Shown: positions 1 to 7,741 of the stretch, piece by piece
Layout of the letters: the number at the start of each line of letters is the position of its first letter
Position numbering within the stretch: the stretch's first letter is position 1
Assembly (NCBI GenBank): GCA_035704905.1
Contig: DASSWN010000134.1
Span: 1 to 23,322, forward strand
Length of the DNA stretch: 23,322 nucleotides
DNA from: DASSWG01 sp035704905
GTDB taxonomy: Bacteria > Bacteroidota > Bacteroidia > Flavobacteriales > Flavobacteriaceae
Direction: 5' to 3'
Notes under the pieces: model-generated
Seen by the model: only the letters and a program-made list of their open reading frames with translations
Told to the model about the DNA's origin: nothing
Database searches by the model: none
Position numbers and translations under genes: made by a program

Positions 1-161
1 TATGGTTATACCCAATTTTTGCTGGTGCTCTACTTCTTCCAACGGTTTAAGAAAAATGAAATTTTACGCAAAACTGGGTCCCGAAGTTTACCTCTTTCAG
101 CAAATAAAAAAGGAGCCAACACTAAAACCAGAGTAGTTCCCAAAACATAAAATTTTTTTAT
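1..161. other. Window-edge stretch of uncertain coding content
   Basis: Two readings compete here and neither can be settled from the window. On the plus strand, frame 1 is open from base 1 to a TAA at 148-150 and would be the basic C-terminal tail of a gene starting outside the window, 11 bases before the next start codon. On the minus strand a frame open from about 173 to a TAG at 30-32 encodes a hydrophobic segment followed by charged residues, which looks protein-like, but it has no ATG and would need a TTG or GTG start. I recognise neither product. Confidence 0.3.
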
Positions 162-959
162 ATGATTATCAGTATTTTAGGATGTGGTTGGCTGGGGTTT
201 CCGTTGGCAAAGCATTTGGTTCACAAAGGACACGTAGTTAAAGGAAGCACTACTTCAAAGGAAAAACTGGAACTGCTGCAAGCCGAATCGATTGCTCCCT
301 TTCTTATACGGCTGACCCCGGAGTTGGAAACTCCTAAAAAGAATACTGATTTTTGGAATGCCAACGTGCTTGTATTGAACATTCCACCGGGTCGAAAACG
401 AGATGATGTCATTGAATTACATATCCGACAAATTCTGTCCGTTAAAAAAGCGGTTATCAATTCTCCCATAGAATTTGTCATTTTCGTGAGTTCTACTTCT
501 GTTTATCCTAAATTTGCGGGTGCGGTAGGCGAAGCGGATACAATGCCCGGGAAGGCAGGAAGCGATTCGGGAAATGCGCTTTTGCAAGCCGAAAAAATAC
601 TGCTTCAAAATCCTTCTTTTGAAACCACGGTAATCCGTTTTGGCGGCTTGACCGGGGGCAATAGAAATCCTGTAAAATATATGACAGGTAAAAAAGATTT
701 GCCCAACGGGAATGCTCCCGTAAATATGATACATCGCGATGATTGTATTGCCATCATCAGCCAAATTATTGAAGAAAAAATTACCGGGGAAATTTTCAAT
801 GCCGTTTCAGATGATCATTCTGCACGCAAAGAATATTACACTCAGGCTGCCAAAAATTTAAATTTGAAGCCCCCCACTTTTTCAGAAGACCGAGAAACGA
901 ATCACAAGCTCGTTAAAAACGACAAGTTGAAATCACGTTTGGGATATATTTTTACCTGA
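162..959 (+). CDS. YeeZ-like NAD(P)-binding SDR-family protein
   Basis: This is a 265-residue protein with a Rossmann nucleotide-binding motif GCGWLG at residues 7-12 directly after a short first strand, as in the YeeZ-type atypical SDR or NAD-dependent epimerase-like proteins. A conserved 'FVSSTSVYP' stretch near residue 107 corresponds to the SDR strand carrying the Ser/Tyr region, and 'VIRFGGLTG' and 'NMIHRDDC' are further typical blocks of this family. No signal peptide or membrane segment is visible, so it should be cytosolic. The substrate is unknown for the family. It is the first full gene of a same-strand run with a TspO-like protein, a photolyase and a second SDR. ATG 162 gives the glycine motif its normal position, which supports this start. 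Confidence 0.8.
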   Translation: MIISILGCGWLGFPLAKHLVHKGHVVKGSTTSKEKLELLQAESIAPFLIRLTPELETPKKNTDFWNANVLVLNIPPGRKRDDVIELHIRQILSVKKAVINSPIEFVIFVSSTSVYPKFAGAVGEADTMPGKAGSDSGNALLQAEKILLQNPSFETTVIRFGGLTGGNRNPVKYMTGKKDLPNGNAPVNMIHRDDCIAIISQIIEEKITGEIFNAVSDDHSARKEYYTQAAKNLNLKPPTFSEDRETNHKLVKNDKLKSRLGYIFT

Positions 960-1089
960 GCGGCCAAAAAATAGAAATTGGAGTGGTGTGTTATCTGTAC
1001 GCTGGCTGTTCGAGATGACTCTCCATACCTACAAAGTATTTTTTATCTTTATTAAAAGAATTGCCCTCGAAAACCAATAATCAAAAACG

Positions 1090-1878
1090 ATGAAAAAAAC
1101 ACTGCAAATAGGAAACGGAGTGGCTCTAGTAGTTACTATTGTGATGAATTATCTTTCTAATACCGGAGTTTTCAACGGCAAAACAATGGCAGATATTTCG
1201 GCAAAATATGAAAATTATTTCACTCCGGCGGGCTATGCCTTTTCAATTTGGGGAGTCATTTATTTATTATTGATAGGCTTTGTTATTTATCAGGGCCGTA
1301 GCCTCTTTAAGCAGGTAAAAGATGATCACACGGTGGAGCAAATAGGTTGGTGGTTCATTATTTCCTGTATCGCCAACAGCTTATGGGTGGTGGTTTTCCT
1401 GAATGATTACATCCTTCTTTCGGTACTTTTAATCGCCGTTTTGCTCTTTTCCCTTTTGAAAATAGTTGTAAATACCAGAATGGAAATCGATAATCCGCCG
1501 CTGAAAAAATTTGCATTTGTCTGGTGGCCTTTTTGCCTTTATTCGGGTTGGGTTTCAGTGGCTATTATTGCAAATGTAGCGGTCTATCTCACGAAGATCG
1601 GCTGGAATGGTTTCGGTATTTCGGAGATTTCCTGGGCGGTTATTATGATAATAGTAGCTGGTATTATTAATATTTTTATGATCTGGAACCGAAATATGCG
1701 GGAATTTGCCCTGGTGGGTGTTTGGGCATTAATCGCTATTGCCGTTGCCAATCAGGGGGTGAGTACTGTGGTGTTCTGGACCTCCATTATTGTAGCTGTT
1801 CTTGTTTTTTTGAATATAAGCATTCACGGCTATCAAAACCGAAAAACCAATCCATTTTTAACTTTTTCAAAAAAATAA
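1090..1878 (+). CDS. Tryptophan-rich sensory protein (TspO/MBR-like)
   Basis: This 262-residue, strongly hydrophobic protein has about seven predicted membrane helices and many tryptophans. It carries the block 'FTPAGYAFSIWGVIY' near residues 45-59, which matches the conserved 'P.gwvFg.vWt.lY' region of TspO/MBR proteins. Classical TspO has about 160 residues and five helices, so this is the longer variant usually labelled tryptophan-rich sensory protein. TspO relatives bind tetrapyrroles or porphyrins and are tied to light and oxidative stress. That role is inferred here, but the photolyase gene 80 bases downstream fits it. A promoter-like TATCTTTA lies at 1044-1051, one base off the TAnnTTTG consensus and 38 bases before the ATG. 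Confidence 0.82.
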   Translation: MKKTLQIGNGVALVVTIVMNYLSNTGVFNGKTMADISAKYENYFTPAGYAFSIWGVIYLLLIGFVIYQGRSLFKQVKDDHTVEQIGWWFIISCIANSLWVVVFLNDYILLSVLLIAVLLFSLLKIVVNTRMEIDNPPLKKFAFVWWPFCLYSGWVSVAIIANVAVYLTKIGWNGFGISEISWAVIMIIVAGIINIFMIWNRNMREFALVGVWALIAIAVANQGVSTVVFWTSIIVAVLVFLNISIHGYQNRKTNPFLTFSKK

Positions 1879-1958
1879 TATTGGGATGAAAAATAAAGGA
1901 AAAATACTCCTTGGTTCTGCCTTAAATCACGTTTCCTTCATTCCTGAAAAAAATCCGT

Positions 1959-3263
1959 ATGTCGGAAAAAAGTAAAGTCAGTATATTTTGGTTCCGTCGC
2001 GATTTGCGGTTAAAAGACAATATTGGATTGCTGAAAGCTTTGGAATCTGATTTTCCGGTGCTACCGATTTTTATTTTCGATAAAGAGATCTTGGGGAAAC
2101 TAGAAAACAGACAAGACCGCCGCGTGGATTATTTCTGGCAGGCGTTGCAAGCTATAAATGCAAAATTAAAAGAAAAAGGCAGTCGGCTCACGACTTTTTT
2201 TGGTACACCGCCGGCCGTTTTTAAAAGCTTATCGGCCAATTATAATATTCAGGCTGTTTTTTGCAACCGCGATTATGAACCCGATGCCATAAAAAGAGAT
2301 AAAGAAATCTACACATATTTTAAGGAGAAAAATATTCTTTTTAAAGCCTTTAAAGATCAGGTTATTTTTGATAAAAGCCAGGTGGTTAAAGATGACGGCA
2401 ATCCATATATTGTTTATACGCCTTATGCTAAAAAGTGGCGGAAAACTTTACAAAAGAGCGATTATGAATCGGTGAGAATGAATTGGCAAAATTTATTTCA
2501 GCAGTCATTCAAAAAAATCCATTCTCTGAAAGATATCGGATTTGAAGAAACTGATATGAAATTTATTCAACCAACCATAGAAAGCGAAATTATTGACGAA
2601 TATGATAAAACTCGCGATTTTCCTGCAGAGAATGGCACCACCCGATTGGGAATCGCATTGCGTTTTGGTACCATCAGCATCCGGAAATGTGTAGCTTTTG
2701 GTTTGAAACACAACGACATTTGGCTATCGGAATTGATTTGGCGGGAATTTTTTATGCAAATCCTGTATCATTTTCCGAAGGTGGTAAATCAGGCTTTTAA
2801 AAGTAAATACGATGCAATTGAATGGCGCAATAACGAAAAAGAATTTTTATTGTGGTGCCGGGGCGAAACGGGTTTTCCGCTGGTGGATGCGGGGATGCGA
2901 CAACTGAACAAAACCGGCTATATGCACAACCGCGTCCGGATGGTAGTGGCCAGTTTTCTCGTGAAAGATTTGTTGATTGACTGGCGTTGGGGTGAAGCCT
3001 ATTTTGCCGAAAAACTTAACGATTACGAATTGGCATCCAACAATGGCAACTGGCAATGGATCGCGGGCTGCGGTTGTGATGCGGCACCATATTTCCGGAT
3101 TTTTAATCCGACCACCCAAATCAAAAAATACGATAAAGATTATGAATACATACAAAAATGGGTGCCGGAAATAGGCACAGTAGATTATCCAGAACCCATT
3201 GTCATTCATAAAAAAGCCCGGGAGAGGGCTTTATCGGCTTATAAAAAGGCAGTAAAGGATTAA
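1959..3263 (+). CDS. Cryptochrome/deoxyribodipyrimidine photolyase family protein
   Basis: This 434-residue flavoprotein is expected to repair UV pyrimidine dimers using light, or to act as a cryptochrome. The N-terminal alpha/beta photolyase domain starts with 'WFRRDLRLKDN', and the C-terminal FAD-binding domain contains 'LIWREFF', 'GETGFPLVDAGMRQL', 'HNRVRMVVASFLVKDL' and 'NNGNWQWIAGCGCDAAPYF', the diagnostic FAD and substrate blocks of class I photolyases. The block reads GCGCD where Escherichia coli PhrB has STGTD. Length is close to the usual 430-480. Dimer type (CPD or 6-4) and repair versus signalling cannot be decided by eye, although overall similarity is to the CPD class. It lies between the TspO-like gene and a TIGR01777 SDR on the same strand. 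No gene symbol is given because the subclass is uncertain. Confidence 0.9.
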   Translation: MSEKSKVSIFWFRRDLRLKDNIGLLKALESDFPVLPIFIFDKEILGKLENRQDRRVDYFWQALQAINAKLKEKGSRLTTFFGTPPAVFKSLSANYNIQAVFCNRDYEPDAIKRDKEIYTYFKEKNILFKAFKDQVIFDKSQVVKDDGNPYIVYTPYAKKWRKTLQKSDYESVRMNWQNLFQQSFKKIHSLKDIGFEETDMKFIQPTIESEIIDEYDKTRDFPAENGTTRLGIALRFGTISIRKCVAFGLKHNDIWLSELIWREFFMQILYHFPKVVNQAFKSKYDAIEWRNNEKEFLLWCRGETGFPLVDAGMRQLNKTGYMHNRVRMVVASFLVKDLLIDWRWGEAYFAEKLNDYELASNNGNWQWIAGCGCDAAPYFRIFNPTTQIKKYDKDYEYIQKWVPEIGTVDYPEPIVIHKKARERALSAYKKAVKD

Positions 3264-3296
3264 AATTCCCTGTTTGATTTCAAAGAACTAAGTTTG

Positions 3297-3377
3297 ATGT
3301 GGATTAAGATTTATTTCAACGGAAAATCTTTCCGAATGTATTTGCGCAAACTGGATAAAAAGAAAGAAAATTTATGA
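3297..3377 (+). CDS. Possible 26-aa leader peptide before the TIGR01777 gene
   Basis: A short reading frame (ATG 3297, TGA 3375-3377) encodes a basic 26-residue peptide rich in lysine. Its stop overlaps the next gene's start as ATGA, the usual geometry for translational coupling. It lies in the same frame as the photolyase, beyond that gene's TAA, so it could equally be decayed read-through sequence. No motif is recognised. The ATGA overlap alone is weak evidence. Confidence 0.2.
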   Translation: MWIKIYFNGKSFRMYLRKLDKKKENL

Positions 3378-4267
3378 AAAAGATACTCTTGGCAGGCGCC
3401 ACCGGATTTATTGGAAAACATTTGACCACTCATCTAACAGAAAATGGATATACGCTTTCTTTATTGACCAGAAGAAAACTAAGCGATAAACCCAACATAA
3501 AATATTTTTCTTGGGATGTCGAAAAGGGAACAATTGACAAAAAAGCTTTTGAAAATGTGGGAGCAATAATCAATCTTACCGGTGCCAACATTGGTTCCAA
3601 ACGATGGACGGAAAAAAGGAAGAAAATAATTATAAACAGCCGAATAGATTCCATTAATTTACTGTTCCGCTATGTTTCTGAAAATATGTTTCCGATTAAT
3701 CACTTTCTTTCTGCCTCGGCGGTGGGTTTTTATGGTGCCGTAACAACCGATCAAATTTTCAATGAAGAATCAGGCGGCGGAAATGATTTTTTGGCACGGG
3801 TTTGTCAACAATGGGAAAATGCCGCACAAAAGTTCCAAGTATTGGATTGTAAGGTTTCGATTTTGCGACAAGGAGTTGTGATTGGAAAAGATGGAGGTAT
3901 TTATGAAAAGTTGGTTCCATTGGCGAAGCGGGGAATCACCCCGGCGGTAGGAAATGGCAAGCAATATCTGCCTTGGATAGATGTGCATGATTTATGCCGA
4001 ATGTATCTCTTTTTATTGGAAAACAATGTTGGAAGTATTTTCAACGCCGTTTCTTCCGAGCATATTACTATGAATCATTTCGCTGAAAAATTGCTCGCAT
4101 CAGTAAATAAAAAAAGCATCTTGCCGAATGCGCCCGCTTTTTTGATCAAACTGATCCTCGGGGAACAATCATCCATGATTTTGGAAGGTTCTAGGATAAA
4201 CAATAAAAAGATAAAGAAAACCGGATTTGATTTTTGGCACGACAGTTTGGAAAAGTCATTAAAATAA
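3374..4267 (+). CDS. TIGR01777-family epimerase-like SDR (YfcH/SDR39U1 type)
   Basis: This 297-residue extended-type SDR has the N-terminal motif GATGFIG at residues 8-14. Further family blocks follow: 'INLTGANIGSKRWT', then 'SASAVGFYG' with the catalytic-type Tyr, 'ILRQGVVIG', and 'YLPWIDVHDLCRMYLFLLE'. The last ~50 residues fit the DUF1731 extension that marks TIGR01777 proteins. The length is typical. The reaction is unknown; these proteins are thought to act on a nucleotide-linked or other small substrate in the cytosol. It is the last gene of the plus-strand photolyase run and faces the two tRNA genes. Only the extended 26-residue frame at 3297 separates it from the photolyase. Confidence 0.85.
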   Translation: MKKILLAGATGFIGKHLTTHLTENGYTLSLLTRRKLSDKPNIKYFSWDVEKGTIDKKAFENVGAIINLTGANIGSKRWTEKRKKIIINSRIDSINLLFRYVSENMFPINHFLSASAVGFYGAVTTDQIFNEESGGGNDFLARVCQQWENAAQKFQVLDCKVSILRQGVVIGKDGGIYEKLVPLAKRGITPAVGNGKQYLPWIDVHDLCRMYLFLLENNVGSIFNAVSSEHITMNHFAEKLLASVNKKSILPNAPAFLIKLILGEQSSMILEGSRINNKKIKKTGFDFWHDSLEKSLK

Positions 4268-4297
4268 ACGAGAAATTAAAAATAATAAACCAAAAAG

Positions 4298-4372
4298 TCG
4301 GGGTGAGAGGATTCGAACCTCCGGCCTCGTCGTCCCGAACGACGCGCGCTAACCGGGCTGCGCTACACCCCG
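4298..4372 (-). tRNA. tRNA-Pro (anticodon CGG)
   Basis: The minus strand folds as a cloverleaf. The acceptor arms CGGGGTG and CACCCCG pair fully, the D-arm contains GCGC...GCGC, the anticodon stem CGTCG/CGACG encloses loop TTCGGGA, and the T-loop is TTCGAAT. Positions 34-36 are CGG, which reads proline codon CCG. The discriminator base A is at 4298 and CCA is not encoded, since the next bases are CTT. The 5' end directly abuts the CCA of tRNA-Thr. Downstream on the minus strand is a T5 run that could help termination. Confidence 0.95.
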
Positions 4373-4449
4373 TGGAGCCACCCAGGGGATTCGAACCCCC
4401 GACCTGCTGTTTACGAAACAGCTGCTCTAACCAGCTGAGCTAAGGCGGC
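4373..4449 (-). tRNA. tRNA-Thr (anticodon CGU)
   Basis: The cloverleaf is clear on the minus strand. The acceptor arm GCCGCCT pairs with GGGTGGC including two G-T wobbles, the D-arm has GCTC/GAGC, the anticodon stem GCTGT/ACAGC encloses loop TTCGTAA (anticodon CGT, reading ACG), and the T-arm is GGGGG-TTCGAAT-CCCCT. The discriminator is T, and bases 4375-4373 read CCA. The next base (4372) is nucleotide 1 of tRNA-Pro, so the two tRNAs share one transcript with no spacer. A TAAATTTG element lies about 10 bases upstream. Confidence 0.95.
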
Positions 4450-4459
4450 AAAACCGTGG

Positions 4460-4467
4460 CAAATTTA
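4460..4467 (-). promoter_or_regulatory. Bacteroidota -7 element for the tRNA-Thr/tRNA-Pro transcript
   Basis: On the minus strand this reads TAAATTTG, a full match to TAnnTTTG, and ends about 10 bases before nucleotide 1 of tRNA-Thr, so transcription would start a few bases before the tRNA. No clear -33 TTG is seen at the usual spacing. Confidence 0.5.
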
Positions 4468-4664
4468 TTGAAAAATTTATTTCATATTATATTGAAACCC
4501 AATTTTAGTTCAGTAAAATTTTTCCACCAAAAAACCTAAAAAAAAGATTTGGTTTTCAAATAAAAACATAAAATATTCTCCATTTCGTTAAACTAAACCC
4601 AACAACTACAATGCTTTCCCACTATTTTTTTACCTTGTCACTAACCTTATAAAAACTGAAAGTT

Positions 4665-5081
4665 ATGAGAACTACTTTTTTAATTTTGTTGCTGGCTTTT
4701 TGCGGTTTTGCAACTAGTTGTGACAATGATGATGATAATGGGCCTCAAACAGAAGTAAGCCTTGAAGGAACATGGGATTTGAAAAATATCAGTGGCGGAT
4801 TTGCCGGAATCAATGCCGATTTTGAAGATGATGCCATAGAATGGACTTTCAATGAAGAAACTTCCGTGCTCACCATTAATAATACGCATCCAAACGACGA
4901 TGAAACAATTTATGACGGTTTGGAGTCTGGAACATATACCTACGAACTTTCAACGGTAGATGGAGAAAATCAAATTTATATTAACGATGTTTTCTTCGGG
5001 GTTTATGTCCTTAGCGCCTCCGAATTGGTCATCGATCAGGATATTGGCGCAGACGGCTATGTATTTTCCTTTGAAAGATAA
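4665..5081 (+). CDS. Small lipocalin-like lipoprotein
   Basis: This 138-residue protein begins with a lipoprotein signal peptide. It has a hydrophobic core and lipobox FATSC, with lipidation expected at Cys19. The cysteine is followed by DNDDDN, an acidic stretch resembling the Bacteroidota lipoprotein export signal that directs lipoproteins to the outer-membrane surface. The mature part starts 'LEGTWDL', typical of the first strand of lipocalin-like small barrels in this phylum, and the rest alternates hydrophobic and acidic residues as in a beta-rich domain. No specific ligand or function is recognised. The 215-base region upstream holds the divergent tRNA promoter and no clear TAnnTTTG for this gene. 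A weak terminator-like hairpin follows. Confidence 0.75.
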   Translation: MRTTFLILLLAFCGFATSCDNDDDNGPQTEVSLEGTWDLKNISGGFAGINADFEDDAIEWTFNEETSVLTINNTHPNDDETIYDGLESGTYTYELSTVDGENQIYINDVFFGVYVLSASELVIDQDIGADGYVFSFER

Positions 5082-5092
5082 TTTTCTTGAAT

Positions 5093-5121
5093 AAGGTATG
5101 CGATGGAATATCCTTTCTTTT
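5093..5121 (+). terminator. Weak terminator-like hairpin after the lipoprotein gene
   Basis: AAGG/CCTT plus TAT/ATA pair with one bulged T around an eight-base loop, followed by TTCTTTT. The stem is short and partly AT, so this is a tentative call. It falls 12 bases after the lipoprotein stop. Confidence 0.3.
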
Positions 5122-5162
5122 AAAAATACTGTGTTTTCCGAAAGAATTGCCCTCTTTTTGTG

Positions 5163-5170
5163 TAGCTTTG
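5163..5170 (+). promoter_or_regulatory. -7 element for the fadN-like gene
   Basis: TAGCTTTG matches TAnnTTTG and lies 26 bases before the ATG at 5197. A TTG at 5147-5149 is closer than the usual -33 spacing, so only the -7 half is convincing. It supports separate transcription of the beta-oxidation gene. Confidence 0.45.
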
Positions 5171-5196
5171 GAAGCATTATCATAGAGTGAAAAGAG

Positions 5197-7602
5197 ATGA
5201 AACGCAGAATAAATAAAGTGGCCGTAATTGGTTCCGGGATTATGGGAAGTGGCATCGCCTGCCATTTTGCCAATATAGGAGTGGAAGTTTTATTATTGGA
5301 TATAATTCCTAAAGAACTCAGCGAAAAGGAAAAAAAACAAGGATTGACCCTCGAAGACAAACCGGTTCGCAACAGGATTGTAAACGAATCTTTGCAAGCC
5401 GCTTTAAAATCGAAGCCCTCCCCCATTTATCACAAGGATTTTGCAAAACGCATAAAAACAGGAAATTTGGAAGACGATATTTCCAAAGTTTCGGAAACTG
5501 ACTGGATCATTGAAGTGGTCGTGGAACGCTTGGATATAAAAAAACAGGTCTTCGACAAACTGGAAAAATATCGAAAACCCGGAACATTAATAAGTTCCAA
5601 TACCTCTGGGATCCCGATTCATTTTATGAGCGAAAACCGAAGCGAAGATTTCCAAAAACATTTCTGTGGAACACATTTCTTCAACCCACCGCGTTATTTG
5701 CGTTTGTTTGAACTAATTCCCGGGCCAAAAACTTCTTCGGAAGTGATTGAATTTCTAAGGATGTATGGCGAAAAATTCCTCGGAAAAAAATCCGTTGTGG
5801 CAAAAGATACGCCGGCTTTCATCGGAAACCGAATTGGAATTTTCAGCATTATGAGTTTATTCCATTCCGTTAAAAAATTGGGGCTTTCCATAGAAGAAGT
5901 TGATAAACTGACCGGGCCAATAATTGGGCGTCCAAAATCGGCTACCTTTCGTACCGTGGACATGGTCGGGCTAGATACTTTGGTGCATGTCGCAAACGGC
6001 ATGTACAAAAACCTCCCTGATGATGAACGACATAATTTGTTCGCATTGCCCGATTTCATTGAAACCATGATGAAGAACGAATGGTACGGAAGCAAAAGCG
6101 GACAAGGCTTCTATAAAAAAATCAAACATTCCGATGATTCCAGCGAAATAAAAAGCCTCGATCTAGAAACCGTGGAATATCGAAACAAAAAGAAAGTCAA
6201 TTTTGATAGCTTGGAAAAAGCCAAAAAAACAGATAATTTAGAAGAACGCTATAAAATTCTTCTAAAAGCGAAAGATAAAACAGGAGAATTCTACAGAAAC
6301 AATTTTGCAGCACTTTTCGCTTACGTTTCCCATAGAATTCCGGAAATAACCGATGAATTATACAAAATAGACGATGCGATGAAAGCCGGGTTTGGGTGGA
6401 AACACGGACCTTTCCAAATTTGGGATGCTGTCGGAATTCAAGAAGGTCTCAACCTAATTGAAAACGAAGGATACAAACCAGCAGCTTGGGTACAGAAAAT
6501 GCAGGAACGGGGGAACAAGAGTTTTTATAACCTGAAAAATGGGAATTCCTATTATTATGACATCGATTCAAATGAATATAAAATTGTTCCCGGGCAAGAC
6601 GTGTATATTCTCTTGGACAATATTCGAAAATCGGCGGAATTGTTCAAGAATGAAGAAATCGTGGTAGAAGATCTTGGTGATGGTATTTTGAACGTGGAAT
6701 TCCGAAGCAAAATGAATACCCTGGGCGGTGGGGTTTTGGATGGTTTGAACAAAGCTTTGGATCTTGCCGAAAAAGAATATCGTGGATTGGTCGTTGCCAA
6801 TAATGGTCAAAATTTTTCCGTTGGAGCCAATATAGGAATGATTTTTATGATGGCCGTGGAACAGGAATATGATGAATTGAGCATGGCCGTGAAGTATTTT
6901 CAAGATACCATGATGCGGATGCGTTATTCTTCAATTCCAACTGTTGCGGCACCACATAATATGGCTTTGGGCGGCGGTTGTGAACTTTCTTTGCATGCCG
7001 ATCGTGTGGTTGCGGCGGCCGAAACCTATATTGGTTTGGTAGAGTTTGGGGTAGGCCTAATTCCCGGTGGTGGCGGATCGAAGGAAATGACGAAGCGAGC
7101 CTCAGATTCATTTTCAAAAGGCGATTTGGAACTGAACCGGCTTCGTGAAAATTTCCTCACCATAGGAATGGCAAAAGTCTCAACTTCGGCTTATGAAGCT
7201 TTTGATTCAAATATTCTCCAAAAAGGAAAAGATCGTGTGGTGGTAAACCCCGATTTACAGTTAAGCATCGCAAAGAAAGAAGCGTTACTCATGGCCGAAA
7301 ACGCTTACACCAAACCGATTCCAAGCAAAAATATAAAAGTGTTGGGGAAACAGGCGCTTGGAATGTTTTTAGTGGGAAGCGACCAAATGAATGCCGGAAA
7401 TTACATTAGTGATTACGATCAAAAAATTGCGAATAAACTTGCCTATGTCATGTCTGGGGGCGATTTATCGGAAGCGCAATTCGTTACTGAAAATTATTTG
7501 CTTGATTTGGAACGGGAAGCGTTTTTATCGCTTGCTGGTGAAAGAAAAACCTTGGAACGTCTGGAGTTTATGCTGAAAAAAGGAAAACCCCTCCGAAACT
7601 AA
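5197..7602 (+). CDS. fadN: 3-hydroxyacyl-CoA dehydrogenase / enoyl-CoA hydratase (FadN type)
   Basis: This is an 801-residue bifunctional enzyme for the hydratase and NAD-dependent dehydrogenase steps of fatty-acid beta-oxidation. The N-terminal dehydrogenase has the NAD motif GSGIMGSG at residues 12-19, catalytic-type His160 in 'GTHFFNPP', Glu172 in 'ELIPG', and 'TPAFIGNRIG'. The C-terminal crotonase domain has an oxyanion-type 'VGANIGM' near residue 542 and two glutamates, Glu596 ('GGGCELS') and Glu616 ('GLVEFGVG'), spaced 20 residues apart like the catalytic pair of rat crotonase. This dehydrogenase-first order is that of Bacillus FadN and is opposite to FadB/FadJ. A thiolase and an acyl-CoA dehydrogenase often follow such genes, but here a terminator and a convergent gene follow. 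Confidence 0.92.
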   Translation: MKRRINKVAVIGSGIMGSGIACHFANIGVEVLLLDIIPKELSEKEKKQGLTLEDKPVRNRIVNESLQAALKSKPSPIYHKDFAKRIKTGNLEDDISKVSETDWIIEVVVERLDIKKQVFDKLEKYRKPGTLISSNTSGIPIHFMSENRSEDFQKHFCGTHFFNPPRYLRLFELIPGPKTSSEVIEFLRMYGEKFLGKKSVVAKDTPAFIGNRIGIFSIMSLFHSVKKLGLSIEEVDKLTGPIIGRPKSATFRTVDMVGLDTLVHVANGMYKNLPDDERHNLFALPDFIETMMKNEWYGSKSGQGFYKKIKHSDDSSEIKSLDLETVEYRNKKKVNFDSLEKAKKTDNLEERYKILLKAKDKTGEFYRNNFAALFAYVSHRIPEITDELYKIDDAMKAGFGWKHGPFQIWDAVGIQEGLNLIENEGYKPAAWVQKMQERGNKSFYNLKNGNSYYYDIDSNEYKIVPGQDVYILLDNIRKSAELFKNEEIVVEDLGDGILNVEFRSKMNTLGGGVLDGLNKALDLAEKEYRGLVVANNGQNFSVGANIGMIFMMAVEQEYDELSMAVKYFQDTMMRMRYSSIPTVAAPHNMALGGGCELSLHADRVVAAAETYIGLVEFGVGLIPGGGGSKEMTKRASDSFSKGDLELNRLRENFLTIGMAKVSTSAYEAFDSNILQKGKDRVVVNPDLQLSIAKKEALLMAENAYTKPIPSKNIKVLGKQALGMFLVGSDQMNAGNYISDYDQKIANKLAYVMSGGDLSEAQFVTENYLLDLEREAFLSLAGERKTLERLEFMLKKGKPLRN

Positions 7603-7686
7603 AAATACCAATAATGAATTAAAATGAAAAGGTAGACACTAAATTGCCTCTCCTTGAATCAAAATATTCATTTGAAGAATCCTATA

Positions 7687-7720
7687 AAAAACGGCCCGTA
7701 AAAAATTACGCGCCGTTTTT
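7687..7720. terminator. Bidirectional terminator between fadN and the DUF2911 gene
   Basis: The hairpin has outer arms AAAAACGGC and GCCGTTTTT, an inner CGTAA/TTACG stem and one C-C mismatch, with an A/T run on each side. It serves both convergent genes, 85 bases after the plus-strand stop and 22 bases after the minus-strand stop. Confidence 0.85.
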
Positions 7721-7741
7721 GCTTTTTAATCCAGTAAAAAT

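Noticed and set aside
1886..1975. A 29-codon frame between the TspO-like gene and the photolyase
   Set aside because: It overlaps the photolyase start out of frame, has no recognisable feature, and is well within the length expected by chance.
4234..4443. A 69-codon plus-strand frame reading 'RGFEPPASSSRTTRANRAALHPVEPPRGFEPP'-like sequence
   Set aside because: This is the well-known false protein produced by translating the antisense of tRNA genes; the region is tRNA-Pro and tRNA-Thr.
1055..5154. A 14-base identical string AAAGAATTGCCCTC at 1055-1068 and 5141-5154, both upstream of genes
   Set aside because: About one such match is expected by chance in a window of this size, and its position relative to the likely -7 elements differs (after it in one case, before it in the other).
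5330..5340. An eight-A run in the fadN-like gene considered as a second slippage site
   Set aside because: It sits inside the dehydrogenase domain, where a slip would give a useless fragment, and such runs are common in AT-rich coding DNA.
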